NCBI RefSeq assembly: GCF_900000175.1
Contig: NZ_CWGJ01000025.1
Span: 250,396 to 314,395, forward strand
Reading direction: 5' to 3'
DNA: 64,000 nt
From: Estrella lausannensis
Lineage (GTDB): Bacteria; Chlamydiota; Chlamydiia; Chlamydiales; Criblamydiaceae
Shown here: in pieces, positions 35,846 to 45,279 of the stretch
How positions within the stretch are numbered: position 1 is the stretch's first letter
How the letters are laid out: each line of letters starts with the position of its first letter
Program-made: the position numbers and the translations under genes
The notes under the pieces: model-generated
Told to the model about the DNA's origin: nothing
What the model saw: only the letters and a program-made list of their open reading frames with translations
Database searches by the model: none

Positions 35846-37537
35846 TCAAAAGACTACGACATTGCCTAAGCGTTTCAGCGTGTCGGAGATATCATTCTTC
35901 TCAAGGACGGCCTCGATCAGGAATATCTCATCCCGCTGGGCAAAAGCCTTTTTCAAGGCCATGTCGAGATCTTCTTCACTTTCCACTTTAATGCCGGTTC
36001 CCGCACCGATCACTCCTGGAAAAAGAGAGTAGTTCCAGTTTTGAATGTCATTAAAAGAACCGTCAATCATGATTCTTTCAGTGCTATAGCCGTGGTTGTT
36101 CAAAAGGAGGACTATCAGCGGCCGGCCGTAGCGAGCAGCTGTGGAAAGCTCATTGCAAGTCATCTGGAATGCACCATCCCCAACGAGCGCGACAATCCGC
36201 CTCTCGGGCCTCGCAAATTTTGTCGCGATAGCACCGGGCAAGCAAAAGCCCATGTTGGCAAAGTAAGAGCAAGATAGATATCCCTCCTTTTCCACCAGCA
36301 TGTCGGTACTTCCGAAGAGGCTGTCGCCGATGTCGGCGGCCAAAATATCTTCCACTCCCAGATGCGACTCCAGACAGTCCAGGGTTCTTTGCACAGTCAG
36401 CTTGCGATTTTTTTGGGCAGTGAAGCGGTTGCTCTTCCTCTCGATCGCGACAGGGTAGGAGTGGGCAAATTTGGCAGGCCATGTGGTCTTAAGCAGGTTA
36501 GTTAGAAGATCTTTCAAATAAATACTTTGGTAGTGGTGGTGCCCTATTCTTAACTCGTCGCCATAGGCCAGTATGAAATGGTCCTTATCGGTTTTAGCAG
36601 TAAAGATTCCGGTGTCGACATCGGTCAGCAGCAGCCCGAATGAGAGGATGAGGTCGGTCTCTTCGACAAATTCGATCACTTTGGGGCGGCTCATCGCTCC
36701 CTGATAAACACCAGCAAAGAGGGGATGCCTTTCGCTGACTGTTCCTTTGGCCATAAGGGATGTCACGATAGGAATCTTTAACTTTTCAGCAAACTGCAGA
36801 AGCTGGTCGCTTAGCCCAAAGCGTTGTACTTCATGTCCGACCCAGATCACCGGTTTAGAGCTTTCGGAGAGAAGAGTTTTAATCTCAAGGGTCGCTTCAT
36901 TCAAAGCGGACGGGTCGGAGAGGGGGTCTTCGTGCCGAAGAGAAGGGGCTTTTCCGATGGGCTGATCGACAATATCTCGTGGAAGTTCTATGTAGACCGG
37001 CTTTTTTTTCCTGTAGGCGCTTAGCAGGACCCTGTCGATCTCTGCCAGACATGTGTGCGGATCGCTCAGAATCGCCCTGTCGACAGTTACATTTTTTAAA
37101 ATGTTCTCCTGGGTTCTTTCTTTATGCTCTTGCTCTTCTGGATTAATCAGATGGTGTAGATAGACGGAGCGCTCGAGTTCTTTCTTTCCGGCAGCTCCTG
37201 AGATAATCACAAGCGGGGATGATTCGGCAAAGGCTTGCGAGGCGGCGTTGGCGATATTGATCCCCACGCCGTAGGTGATGAGGCAAGCGCCCAGTCCTTT
37301 GGCCCGGCCATAAGCGTCCGCCATATAGCCGGCGGTGTTTTCCCTCGTGGTGTTGATGAACTGAATCGGATGATTCTCCAGCATTTTGACAAACTTCAGG
37401 TTGTAGTCGCCGGGGATGCCGAACATATGCATGACTCCAAAGTCCTGGAGTCGTTTAAGAAGATACTCTCCCACAGTCATTTGCTTGAGGGGGGCGGATG
37501 CCTTATCCTGCAAGTTCTCTTTACATGCAACGTTCAT
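35846..37537 (-). CDS. Pyruvate/indolepyruvate decarboxylase family enzyme (ThDP-dependent)
   Basis: This is a thiamine-diphosphate enzyme of the alpha-keto acid decarboxylase group, 563 residues as expected. Key residues are visible: the cofactor-activating Glu66 (TTRENTAGYMADAYGR), the His128-His129 pair of pyruvate and indolepyruvate decarboxylases (VYLHHL), and the ThDP site GDGAFQMTCNEL...LLLNNHGYSTE, with the catalytic Glu after GYST. It should release CO2 from pyruvate, indolepyruvate or a related keto acid to give an aldehyde. Substrate cannot be read from sequence. No alcohol dehydrogenase is nearby. The gene is flanked by oppositely oriented units and looks monocistronic. Confidence 0.88.
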   Translation of the reverse strand: MNVACKENLQDKASAPLKQMTVGEYLLKRLQDFGVMHMFGIPGDYNLKFVKMLENHPIQFINTTRENTAGYMADAYGRAKGLGACLITYGVGINIANAASQAFAESSPLVIISGAAGKKELERSVYLHHLINPEEQEHKERTQENILKNVTVDRAILSDPHTCLAEIDRVLLSAYRKKKPVYIELPRDIVDQPIGKAPSLRHEDPLSDPSALNEATLEIKTLLSESSKPVIWVGHEVQRFGLSDQLLQFAEKLKIPIVTSLMAKGTVSERHPLFAGVYQGAMSRPKVIEFVEETDLILSFGLLLTDVDTGIFTAKTDKDHFILAYGDELRIGHHHYQSIYLKDLLTNLLKTTWPAKFAHSYPVAIERKSNRFTAQKNRKLTVQRTLDCLESHLGVEDILAADIGDSLFGSTDMLVEKEGYLSCSYFANMGFCLPGAIATKFARPERRIVALVGDGAFQMTCNELSTAARYGRPLIVLLLNNHGYSTERIMIDGSFNDIQNWNYSLFPGVIGAGTGIKVESEEDLDMALKKAFAQRDEIFLIEAVLEKNDISDTLKRLGNVVVF

Positions 37538-37690
37538 TTTCTACTCTCTCTCACTATGGATGCCTTGTTGGAAACTCTTTTCCTGCCCTGAATATCTCAG
37601 AGTTAAAATACCCGATTTCGATACTTTCCCAAGTCATCCTTAGCAGATTAGTTGATTTAATTCATATTTTTCGATCCAATACACGCATGA

Positions 37691-38878
37691 ATGATTCGAT
37701 CACGAATGACTTATGGTGAACTGTTTATGATAATAATTCTCGCTCAGGTATTTTTTCTTTTTAGCTCCGCTTTCGGATTCGCGGCAGCAGACAATAACTT
37801 GGCAGCAGACCTCTCGTTTTTAGTCGCCGATTTGAAATACAGCGAGAAAGAGGGAGTGAAAATCTGCGAAATCCAGCCGGGAAGCCTCTCGGTGTTCAGC
37901 GGTTATGACTTTCTCCTAAACGACACGGGTCTTGTTGCCAGAGGCTTTTGTGAGGTGCTGGAGCGTTTTCAGCATAAAGTTTGGTTTATAAACAAAGGCA
38001 TCTGCGATCCCAAAATGAAAAAAGAATATCTTCTCCGCGGTTACAAAGAGAAGCGTTCCATGAAAGATCTCCTTGCCTCTTTGGATTTTAGGGAAACTGC
38101 CCACCATCCTCTCTACGACCCAAGTAGTCTAACGTCGTATGCGGGAGCCGTTTATAGCAGTGTGTGGGCTTCGGCGGATTTTGCGACAATCAGAGACAAA
38201 TACCCTTCTATGCTGATTATTGACAGGGCTTTTATCCCTTTTTTTAGCAATAAGGAGGGGATGAGTTCCCTGTTTTTGCAAGACCCGGATCTGATGGATC
38301 TAAAACCCCGCTGGAAGAGCTACCTTAAGCAGTATCGACCGGGTCTGGCTGATGAGATAATCGAAGACATGGCCTCCGACATGGTGGTCATCAAACCGAT
38401 TAGATCAAGCAAAGGCTATGGGGTGCTGATTGTTGCCCGGGAAGAGTTGGACTCGGTGTTGAAACAGCTTTTTTTCAAAACCGGATCGCTTTCTCTTCAT
38501 AAAGATGAGGAGTATCAATATTGGGCCAGGGATCAGTCTAAACGATTTATTGTGGAAGCGTTCCACGCCTCTGATCCGGTTAGCGCTCCTTTGCTTGGCG
38601 GTGGAAGATATGATCCGACGATGCGGGTCGTCTTTTTTCTTATATTCAATGAGGGAAAGATGGAGGTCGTTTTTGTTGAGGGGCACTGGAAGTTGCCTAA
38701 AATTTCCCTCGATGGGCAAGGTTCCCTGACTTTGAAACATAAGTCCTATGGGGAAATCCCGCATTTTCAACTCGTCGAAGATAGCGTTTTAGCGCAAGTT
38801 GAGAGCATTCTCAGGGAGCGTTTAATCCTTTTTTACAAAAAAGCCCTGAACTTAGGCCCGAAAGGTGTGGCACAATAA
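37691..38878 (+). CDS. Exported ATP-grasp-like protein, tandem paralog 1
   Basis: This is the first of three adjacent paralogs of a family I do not recognise. A hydrophobic leader (MIIILAQVFFLFSSAFGFAAA) predicts export; the ATGs at 37691, 37706 and 37727 are all possible starts, the first giving a basic N-terminus. Shared blocks are FLVADLKYSEKEGVKICEIQ, KPRWKSY, VVIKPIRSSKGYGVLIV, YWARDQS, FIVEAF, GGRYDPTMRVVFFL and GSLTLKHKS. The VIKP-x5-GxGV block, VEAF and D-x3-R resemble the lysine, hinge and metal/phosphate positions of ATP-grasp ligases. It is the most diverged of the three. Confidence 0.75.
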   Translation: MIRSRMTYGELFMIIILAQVFFLFSSAFGFAAADNNLAADLSFLVADLKYSEKEGVKICEIQPGSLSVFSGYDFLLNDTGLVARGFCEVLERFQHKVWFINKGICDPKMKKEYLLRGYKEKRSMKDLLASLDFRETAHHPLYDPSSLTSYAGAVYSSVWASADFATIRDKYPSMLIIDRAFIPFFSNKEGMSSLFLQDPDLMDLKPRWKSYLKQYRPGLADEIIEDMASDMVVIKPIRSSKGYGVLIVAREELDSVLKQLFFKTGSLSLHKDEEYQYWARDQSKRFIVEAFHASDPVSAPLLGGGRYDPTMRVVFFLIFNEGKMEVVFVEGHWKLPKISLDGQGSLTLKHKSYGEIPHFQLVEDSVLAQVESILRERLILFYKKALNLGPKGVAQ

Positions 38879-38934
38879 GAAATTGATAATTTAATGTCCT
38901 AGGGCGGGTGCATTTACTGGTAAGGGAGATTTTA

Positions 38935-40095
38935 GTGAGTGGGATTGTTCAATACGCCGTAGCGCTTGTTCTTTTGCTGACTGGCGTGAGTGTTCTTGAG
39001 TGCGAAGATGAACACGTATATTCAAGAGGGTATCCGGGAGCCGATATTGTTTTCTTAGCCGCAGACCTGAAGTACAACCCTGAAGAGGGTGTCAAGATCT
39101 GCGAGATCCAAAGTGGGAGCTGCTCCGCATTTAACGGTTTTGACTATGTGATGGGAGAGGAGGGACTTTTTGCCAAAACCTTTTGCCAGATTCTGGGGCA
39201 GTACCAGACTAGCCTCTGGTTTACGCCGAGTTTAATTAGCGATACTAAGTTAAAAGCGGAATTTGCCAGGCAAGGATTTACTCCAGTAACCGCCTTCTCC
39301 GACCTGCAAAAAAGCGCCTCTTTCAAGCAGGCGGTCAATGCTCCCTTTTACAACCCCGCCGATGTCCGCTCCTACCACGGCATCTTTTATACATCCAAAC
39401 TCTCCAGGCAGCAGTGTGAAAAGTTCGCTCGGGACTATCCGTCGATTTTGCTCATGGACAGAGTGGCGATGCCTTATCTTTTGGATAAGTTGCCGATGAC
39501 GGAGCTTTTTTTAGATGAGAATCTAAAGCGGTATAAGCCCAGGTGGAATGTCTATAAAAAGAAATATTCCGCTGATTTGGCCGAGAGGATTTGCCAAGAT
39601 ATAGGCAGTGAGATTTTTGTCATCAAGCCCAGAAAGAGCGCTTTGGGCAAGGGCATCGTCATCACAGACAGAAGCCATCTCGACCAGGTTTTAAAGACGA
39701 TTTTGCACATGAAGTCACAGGATCTTCGCAATCAGGAGATCCCTGAGTATAGGTATTGGGCATATGACAGGTCTGACAGCTTTATCGTCGAGGCATTTCT
39801 GAAGGGCAACCCCATGAAAGTCGAGGAGCTCGGGGGCGGAACTTATGACGGCATTGTCAGGATACTGTTTCTTTTGGTTCAAAGTGAAGAAAAGCTCCAT
39901 ATTCACTATCTCCCGGCGGTTATGATCATCCCCAAAAAATCGCTGGAGGAGACCGGGTCTTTGACAGATCGGCATAAGTCAGTTCCTAAGGCGCCCTACT
40001 TTACCAAGGTTCCGGAAGAGGTGCTCAACGCCGTGCAAGAGCAATTAAATGAGATGCTCCCCATCTTATACCGTAAGATGGTTGATAGTCTCTGA
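38935..40095 (+). CDS. Exported ATP-grasp-like protein, tandem paralog 2
   Basis: The GTG at 38935 is preferred because AAGGGAG lies seven bases upstream; a GTG at 38908 would add nine residues without a ribosome site. The 386-residue product starts with a hydrophobic leader (SGIVQYAVALVLLLTGVSVLEC) and then aligns with its neighbours throughout. The blocks are AADLKYNPEEGVKICEIQ, YKPRWNVYKKKY, FVIKPRKSALGKGIVIT, YWAYDRSDSFIVEAF, GGTYDGIVRILFLL and GSLTDRHKS. The VIKPRKSALGKG block is a good ATP-grasp nucleotide-binding candidate. It follows paralog 1 by about 56 bases and is likely co-transcribed. Confidence 0.78.
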   Translation: MSGIVQYAVALVLLLTGVSVLECEDEHVYSRGYPGADIVFLAADLKYNPEEGVKICEIQSGSCSAFNGFDYVMGEEGLFAKTFCQILGQYQTSLWFTPSLISDTKLKAEFARQGFTPVTAFSDLQKSASFKQAVNAPFYNPADVRSYHGIFYTSKLSRQQCEKFARDYPSILLMDRVAMPYLLDKLPMTELFLDENLKRYKPRWNVYKKKYSADLAERICQDIGSEIFVIKPRKSALGKGIVITDRSHLDQVLKTILHMKSQDLRNQEIPEYRYWAYDRSDSFIVEAFLKGNPMKVEELGGGTYDGIVRILFLLVQSEEKLHIHYLPAVMIIPKKSLEETGSLTDRHKSVPKAPYFTKVPEEVLNAVQEQLNEMLPILYRKMVDSL

Positions 40096-40125
40096 ATTGA
40101 TATTTCGTCTAACTAGTGGATTATT

Positions 40126-41298
40126 TTGACCTATTTTCGATTCAAATTTTGGGGGCTTATCACTGCATATGCCCTCCTCTTACCCTATTGCTGCTGTTCT
40201 GAAGATAGAAAGGGGCAAGAAAGGGGCTTGACGGCTTCGCTCGCGTTTCTGGCAGCTGATATTAAGTACACGTGGGATGAGGGCGTTAAAATTTGCGAGA
40301 TTCAAAGCGGCAGCAGCTCCACTTTCGAAGGATATGACTTTGTGATGGGGGAAGAGGGGTTGTTTGCCAAAAGGCTGTGTGACGCCTTTACAGCGCACAC
40401 GCCCAGGATGTGGTTTAGGCCGTCCAAAGTTTTGGACCTAAAGCTAAAAGCCGAGTTCTTGCGGCGCGGCTACAAACCTGTGAAGCACGTCATATCCCTT
40501 GCCGGTGATGAAGCGTTTCTTGCGGAAGCGTCGCAGCAGCTCAAGCACCCTGGGTCACTCTCTTCTTACCAAGGCTTTTATTACGCCTCTAAGATGTCTT
40601 CGGAGGAAATTTGTCAGTTTAAGAGAGCGTATCCTTCCATCCTCATCGTCGATGAGATGGTTATGCCTTATCTCGATGACAAGCTGGCGATGACTCGCCT
40701 GTTTTCAGAGGAAGAGCTAAGACCCTTTAAGCCCCGTTGGGGCAGCTATCCGAAACACTACAGCGATAAACTTGCTGAGAAGATCAAAAGGGAAATCGGC
40801 GGCGACCTCTTTGTCATTAAGCCAAGACGAGCGGCTCTCGGCAGGGGCGTGATCATTACGGATAGGCAGGGGTTGGATCAGGTTTTACGGAAGATCCTTC
40901 TTTCCAAAAGAAGCGAGCTGCTCTCTTCTGGTGTATTGGAATATCAGCACTGGGCCATCGACAAAAGCGACTGCTTTCTGGTGGAAGAGTTTTCCAGGGG
41001 AGAGATCATACCTGTGGCACATATGGGCAATAGGAAGTTCGACACCAATGTCAGAGTTCTCTTTCTTTTGGCCTATAACGACGGCTTAGTGCAGGTGGAG
41101 TATATTTCAGCCCACATTTCGATACCCAGGATCGCGATCGATGAAAAGGGAACATTAACGGAGAGGCATAAGTCGTATACGGAGCCGCCGTTTTTCCTAG
41201 CAGTGCCGGATGAGATGCTGGAAGAGGTGATCAAAGGGCTGGACAGGATGCTTCCCTTGCTTTACCGAAAAATGGCAGAGGCTTCGGGAAGTCCTTAG
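40126..41298 (+). CDS. Exported ATP-grasp-like protein, tandem paralog 3
   Basis: The third copy begins with TTG at 40126, 30 bases after paralog 2, with only a weak ribosome site (AGTGGA). The leader (FKFWGLITAYALLLPYCCC) contains three cysteines that may allow lipidation, although no clean lipobox is seen. The core matches paralog 2 closely: AADIKYTWDEGVKICEIQ, FKPRWGSYPKHY, FVIKPRRAALGRGVIIT, HWAIDKSDCFLVEEF, FDTNVRVLFLL and GTLTERHKS. All three copies keep the proposed Lys, Glu and Arg positions, which argues for activity rather than decay. A strong terminator follows. Confidence 0.78.
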   Translation: MTYFRFKFWGLITAYALLLPYCCCSEDRKGQERGLTASLAFLAADIKYTWDEGVKICEIQSGSSSTFEGYDFVMGEEGLFAKRLCDAFTAHTPRMWFRPSKVLDLKLKAEFLRRGYKPVKHVISLAGDEAFLAEASQQLKHPGSLSSYQGFYYASKMSSEEICQFKRAYPSILIVDEMVMPYLDDKLAMTRLFSEEELRPFKPRWGSYPKHYSDKLAEKIKREIGGDLFVIKPRRAALGRGVIITDRQGLDQVLRKILLSKRSELLSSGVLEYQHWAIDKSDCFLVEEFSRGEIIPVAHMGNRKFDTNVRVLFLLAYNDGLVQVEYISAHISIPRIAIDEKGTLTERHKSYTEPPFFLAVPDEMLEEVIKGLDRMLPLLYRKMAEASGSP

Positions 41299-41323
41299 AG
41301 GCTATTCACAGGCTCTTAAGAAT

Positions 41324-41356
41324 AAAGCCCCGGTTGTTAAACCGGGGCTTTTCGGG
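41324..41356. terminator. Bidirectional terminator between paralog 3 and dnaK
   Basis: AAAGCCCCGGTT (41324-41335) and AACCGGGGCTTT (41340-41351) form a perfect 12-base stem with a four-base loop and A/T flanks. It separates two convergent units and can serve both. Confidence 0.9.
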
Positions 41357-41360
41357 ACGG

Positions 41361-43307
41361 TTATTTTTTGTCTTCGTCGTCGAGGATTTCGACTTCCGCT
41401 TCCTCGATGTTGTTGTCATCGGAGGACTTTTTACCTTTGGCCGAAGAGGGCTGCTCCTCATGGTGTTCATGGGCTTCAGCGTGAGGGTGGGCACTTGCTC
41501 CCTTCGCGTTCAGCGCTTCGCCGATACGCTGGAGGTGCTTTTCAAGTTCCTCCTTGGCTGCTTTGATCTTGGAAGTTTCAGTGCCTTTCAAGGCCTCTTT
41601 CAGCTTCTCGATCTTCTTCTCGATGTCGCCTGAAACATCGGCTGGGATCTTGTCCTTGTATTTTCCAAGCTCTTTCTCGGATTGGAAAACAAGGGCGTCG
41701 GCCTGGTTTCTTGTCTCGACCTCTTCCTTACGCTTCTTGTCCTCTTCCTTATGCGCTTCCGCATCGCGGATGGCTTGCTGGATATCGTCTTCGTTAAGGC
41801 CAGAAGATGCTTCAATGCGGATCTTTTGCTCTTTTCCGGAGTTGGTATCTTTGGCCGAGACGTGCAAGATGCCGTCGGCGTCGATGTCAAAGGCGACTTC
41901 GATCTGCGGCATGCCTCTTGGCGCCGGCGGGATCTCCGTCAAGTCAAAGCGTCCGATCTCTTTGTTGTCGTTGGCCATCTTGCGCTCTCCCTGCAGGACG
42001 CGGATGGTGACAGCTGGCTGGTTGTCGGCAGCTGTCGAGAAGACTTGCTTCTTCTGGGTGGGGATAGTCGTGTTGCGCTCGACCAGGGGGGTCATGACGC
42101 CGCCGAGTGTCTCGATGCCGAGCGTCAAAGGAGTGACGTCGAGAAGGAGTACGTCTTTGACATCCCCGGCTAAGATACCGCCCTGAATGGCAGCTCCTAC
42201 CGCGACCACTTCATCGGGGTTGACGCCTTTGTGAGGCTCTTTGCCGAAGATGGACTTGGCCATGTCCTGAACAGCCGGCATACGGCTCATGCCGCCGACC
42301 AAGATGACTTCGCCGATATCATCTTTGGAGATGCCGGCATCTTTCATCGCCTTGAGGCAGGGCTCTTTCAGCCTTTCGATCAGGTTGTGGCAGAGGCTCT
42401 CGAGCTTGGCTCTTGTCAGGTTGAGGGCAAGGTGTTTAGGTCCTGAAGCATCCATCGTGATGAAGGGCTGGTTGATCTCTGTCGAAGAAGTGCCCGACAG
42501 TTCGATCTTAGCCTTTTCCGCCGCATCACGCAGCCTCTGGAGGGCCATCTTGTCATTTCTCAAATCGATGCCATGCTCTTTTTTGAACTCTTCGAGGAGC
42601 CATTTGAGGATTTCATTGTCGAAGTCGTCACCACCAAGGTGGGTGTCGCCGTTGGTTGCCAGCACTTCAAACACACCGTCGCCAATCTCCAGGACAGAGA
42701 TGTCGAACGTTCCGCCGCCGAGGTCGAACACGGCGATTTTCTTGTCAGTGTGCTCCTTGTCGAGGCCGTAGGCCAGGGCTGCGGCAGTCGGTTCCGGGAT
42801 GATGCGCAGCACGTTTAAGCCCGCGATTCTTCCGGCATCTTTAGTCGACTGTCTTTGGGAGTCGTTGAAGTAGGCCGGAACTGTGATGACGGCGTCGGTG
42901 ACTTTTTCGCCTAAGTAGTCTTCGGCTGTCTGCTTCATTTTTGTCAGGATGATGGCGCCGATCTCTTCCGGAGTGTAGACCTTGTCCCCGATTTTAAACA
43001 CGGCGTCGCCGCTCTCATTTTCGGTCACCTTATAGGCAACGTTGCTGATTTCCGACTGTACTTCGGAGTATTTTCTTCCGATGAAGCGTTTGGAGGACTG
43101 GATCGTATTTTCAGGGTTGGTGACTGCTTGTCTTTTAGCAGGGATACCGACAATCCTTTCCTGCCCTTTAAAAGCGACAACGGAAGGGGTTGTGCGGCTG
43201 CCTTCGGCGGAGGCGATGACCTTAGGCTGGCCGCCTTCCATGATGGCGACGCAGGAGTTGGTAGTACCAAGGTCGATACCGATAATTTTTTTGTTTTTTT
43301 GAGTCAT
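41361..43307 (-). CDS. dnaK: Chaperone DnaK (Hsp70)
   Basis: This Hsp70 chaperone has an N-terminal ATPase domain ([19 protein letters not shown], the phosphate loop [18 protein letters not shown] and [11 protein letters not shown]). The substrate domain begins near residue 390 ([27 protein letters not shown]). A helical lid and an acidic tail ([14 protein letters not shown]) end the 648-residue protein, as in other DnaK. A histidine-rich stretch ([12 protein letters not shown]) in the tail is unusual. GGAGA lies six bases before the ATG. It is the last gene of the hrcA-grpE-dnaK operon. Confidence 0.98.
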   Translation of the reverse strand: MTQKNKKIIGIDLGTTNSCVAIMEGGQPKVIASAEGSRTTPSVVAFKGQERIVGIPAKRQAVTNPENTIQSSKRFIGRKYSEVQSEISNVAYKVTENESGDAVFKIGDKVYTPEEIGAIILTKMKQTAEDYLGEKVTDAVITVPAYFNDSQRQSTKDAGRIAGLNVLRIIPEPTAAALAYGLDKEHTDKKIAVFDLGGGTFDISVLEIGDGVFEVLATNGDTHLGGDDFDNEILKWLLEEFKKEHGIDLRNDKMALQRLRDAAEKAKIELSGTSSTEINQPFITMDASGPKHLALNLTRAKLESLCHNLIERLKEPCLKAMKDAGISKDDIGEVILVGGMSRMPAVQDMAKSIFGKEPHKGVNPDEVVAVGAAIQGGILAGDVKDVLLLDVTPLTLGIETLGGVMTPLVERNTTIPTQKKQVFSTAADNQPAVTIRVLQGERKMANDNKEIGRFDLTEIPPAPRGMPQIEVAFDIDADGILHVSAKDTNSGKEQKIRIEASSGLNEDDIQQAIRDAEAHKEEDKKRKEEVETRNQADALVFQSEKELGKYKDKIPADVSGDIEKKIEKLKEALKGTETSKIKAAKEELEKHLQRIGEALNAKGASAHPHAEAHEHHEEQPSSAKGKKSSDDNNIEEAEVEILDDEDKK

Positions 43308-43333
43308 ATGTTTCTCCTTACACTATAAAATTT

Positions 43334-43927
43334 TTATGAGCCGCTGCTGTTTTCTTCTTTTTGCTCAGGACTTTTTGATACTTTGACGCGTGCCGGGCGG
43401 ATTACTCTGTCGCCCATTTTATACCCTTTCAAACTCTCTTCGACGACAATTCCCTCTGGATGTTCGGCAGTCACCACCATTTCTACCGCTTCGTGCAGGT
43501 GGGCGTCGAAGGCGGTGCCGACAGATACATAGGGATAGACGTTATTGGCAGCGAGGGCATCTTTGAAATGCGCCAGAATCATTTCAAATCCGATCACCCA
43601 TTGCCTGGTTTCAGTGGAGGCGTGATTAGAGTGTTTTAGGGCCATCTCAAGCTGGTCAATCGGAGCCAGAAAATCGCATACCACATTTTGCAGGGCGTAC
43701 TGAATCTGCTCTTGCTTCTCTTTGATCAGCCTTTTACGGGCATTTTCCGATTCCGCGAGGATACGCAGGTATTTATCTTTATTTTCTCTGGCCTCTTTTT
43801 GGAGTTCTTCAAGCTCGATGTCTGTAATGTGCATTGAGACCGGGATCCGCTTTTTTTCGCTTGTCGCCGGCTCTTCTTGATTGCCCGCTTCGTCCTTGGT
43901 CATTTTGAGGTTTTCTTGATCTTGCAT
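43334..43927 (-). CDS. grpE: Nucleotide exchange factor GrpE
   Basis: GrpE releases ADP from DnaK. The protein has the expected long N-terminal helix (ELEELQKEARENKDKYLRILAESENARKR region), a four-helix part and the C-terminal beta domain ending GDRVIRPARVKVSKS. The ATG at 43927 (MQDQENLKM) gives 197 residues; a TTG at 43948 would add seven. It lies between hrcA and dnaK, with short gaps on both sides, so it is part of the heat-shock operon. Confidence 0.94.
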   Translation of the reverse strand: MQDQENLKMTKDEAGNQEEPATSEKKRIPVSMHITDIELEELQKEARENKDKYLRILAESENARKRLIKEKQEQIQYALQNVVCDFLAPIDQLEMALKHSNHASTETRQWVIGFEMILAHFKDALAANNVYPYVSVGTAFDAHLHEAVEMVVTAEHPEGIVVEESLKGYKMGDRVIRPARVKVSKSPEQKEENSSGS

Positions 43928-43958
43928 GCGGATTACTCTCTCTTTCAATCTCTTTGTT

Positions 43959-45137
43959 TTAAGGGGTTTGGAAGGTTTTATCTTCCAGCAGGATGGGTGC
44001 TTTACTCATGTTCAGCTCTATTTTGTCGTTGAAGAGCACCGGGAGCCCCGCATCAGGCTGGCGGTAAGTTATTTTGTATTTGTAGATCGCGTCGGTCAGC
44101 GTCTTACTGATCATCGCCGAAGCGGCTTTCAGTGCGCCTAGCAATTTTTTGTAGGGAAGGCGTACGGGACCCATGACTCCGATTGCGCCGACCGGCTGCA
44201 GGTTGATGTGATAGGGAATGGTGATCACGGAGCATTGGGGGTTGACCGCTGAAAAGGGCAGTAGGTCTTCGCCGATCCAAAACCGGAGGGCATCTCTCTT
44301 GAAGCTGTCGCGCAAGATCAGGCGCATAGCGTGGCTGTTTTCAAACAGAGAGAGAGAGGCGGCGACTTGCTCGGGATCTTTAAAGTCTTGGTGGCTAAGC
44401 AGTTTCGCAAACCCTGTCCTGATCAGATCTTCTGCCTGAAAGGCCGAATGGCCGATCACGAAGCGGACCATCAGTTCGTTGTAGATGCGGTGGGCTACTT
44501 CCTCTTCTTCCTCGCTTAAATTTTCAGGTTTTTGATCCATGGAGTGGAGCCTGAAATGGAAGTACTCTTCGATGCGTTTGATGCTGAATGAGCTTAATTT
44601 TTTTTCCAGCGCGATCAACTCCATCTTGACAACCCCGAAATCGGTGATCATGAGGGCGGCGACTCTCTCCGGCCCTACCGGAATCAGCTTGATCTCGTTT
44701 AAAAAGTCGTGATCAAAGCGCGGGGAGGAGAAAAAGGCTGCGAGGCCTGTCGCATCGCTGACGGCCGCGGCTGCTTGGGGAAGATAGGAGGCGATCTCTT
44801 TGGATGCAAAGGAGGTAAGCGGCGCGCTCTTTTCCTTGAAATCTTCAGGGAGCTCGCTTGAGTCGAGATGGTGTTCGATATAGATTCGGAACGCTTTTTC
44901 AGTGGGGAAGCGTCCGCCCGAGGTGTGCTGCTGATGGAGGAGGCCTTCCGATTCTAAGTCTGTAAAATAGTTACGGATCGTAGCCGAGCTCAAGCTTTTG
45001 AACCCTGTTTCTTTAAGCGTGTTGGACCCGACGGGTTTTCCCGTTTTGATGTAGTGCTCGATGAGTCCCATCAGGATCGAGCGCTGCCTCTTTTCTTTAA
45101 GGGAGAGCTTAGGCTCCCGGCCTATCTTTTTCACTTT
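43959..45137 (-). CDS. hrcA: Heat-shock repressor HrcA
   Basis: HrcA binds CIRCE operators and represses chaperone genes. The N-terminal winged helix includes LMGLIEHYIKTGKPVGSNTL and SLSSATIRNYFTDLESEGLLHQQHTSGGRFPT. The remaining 300 residues are the GAF-like and dimerisation parts. The GTG at 45137 has GGAAGG six bases upstream and is chosen over a TTG at 45152. The resulting 392 residues equals the length I recall for C. trachomatis HrcA, longer than the Bacillus protein. A CIRCE operator lies about 115 bases upstream, so the operon is self-regulated. Confidence 0.95.
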   Translation of the reverse strand, partial: KVKKIGREPKLSLKEKRQRSILMGLIEHYIKTGKPVGSNTLKETGFKSLSSATIRNYFTDLESEGLLHQQHTSGGRFPTEKAFRIYIEHHLDSSELPEDFKEKSAPLTSFASKEIASYLPQAAAAVSDATGLAAFFSSPRFDHDFLNEIKLIPVGPERVAALMITDFGVVKMELIALEKKLSSFSIKRIEEYFHFRLHSMDQKPENLSEEEEEVAHRIYNELMVRFVIGHSAFQAEDLIRTGFAKLLSHQDFKDPEQVAASLSLFENSHAMRLILRDSFKRDALRFWIGEDLLPFSAVNPQCSVITIPYHINLQPVGAIGVMGPVRLPYKKLLGALKAASAMISKTLTDAIYKYKITYRQPDAGLPVLFNDKIELNMSKAPILLEDKTFQTP

Positions 45138-45216
45138 GGTCCTTCCTCGCAAACGAAAATATTGAAAGTTAGCAGACGGGCATGCTGAGCGATAAAATAA
45201 TACCTGATATATTCTT

Positions 45217-45246
45217 ATAATAGCGGAAATGGAGAGTTGGCGTCAA
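45217..45246 (-). promoter_or_regulatory. Promoter of the hrcA-grpE-dnaK operon
   Basis: On the minus strand TTGACG (45246-45241) and TATTAT (45222-45217) are separated by 18 bases. The -35 box lies six bases downstream of the CIRCE operator, so a bound repressor could block polymerase. Confidence 0.7.
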
Positions 45247-45252
45247 GTGAAT

Positions 45253-45279
45253 TTAGCAGTCTATTTATTGGATTGCTAA
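45253..45279 (-). promoter_or_regulatory. CIRCE operator (HrcA binding site)
   Basis: TTAGCAGTC-N9-GATTGCTAA (read on the plus strand) is a 9-9-9 inverted repeat that departs from the CIRCE consensus TTAGCACTC-N9-GAGTGCTAA at one base in each arm. It is nested in a larger inverted repeat, GTTGGCG (45236-45242) and CGCCAAC (45282-45288), which starts soon after the stop codon of the upstream dehydrogenase gene. Confidence 0.88.
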
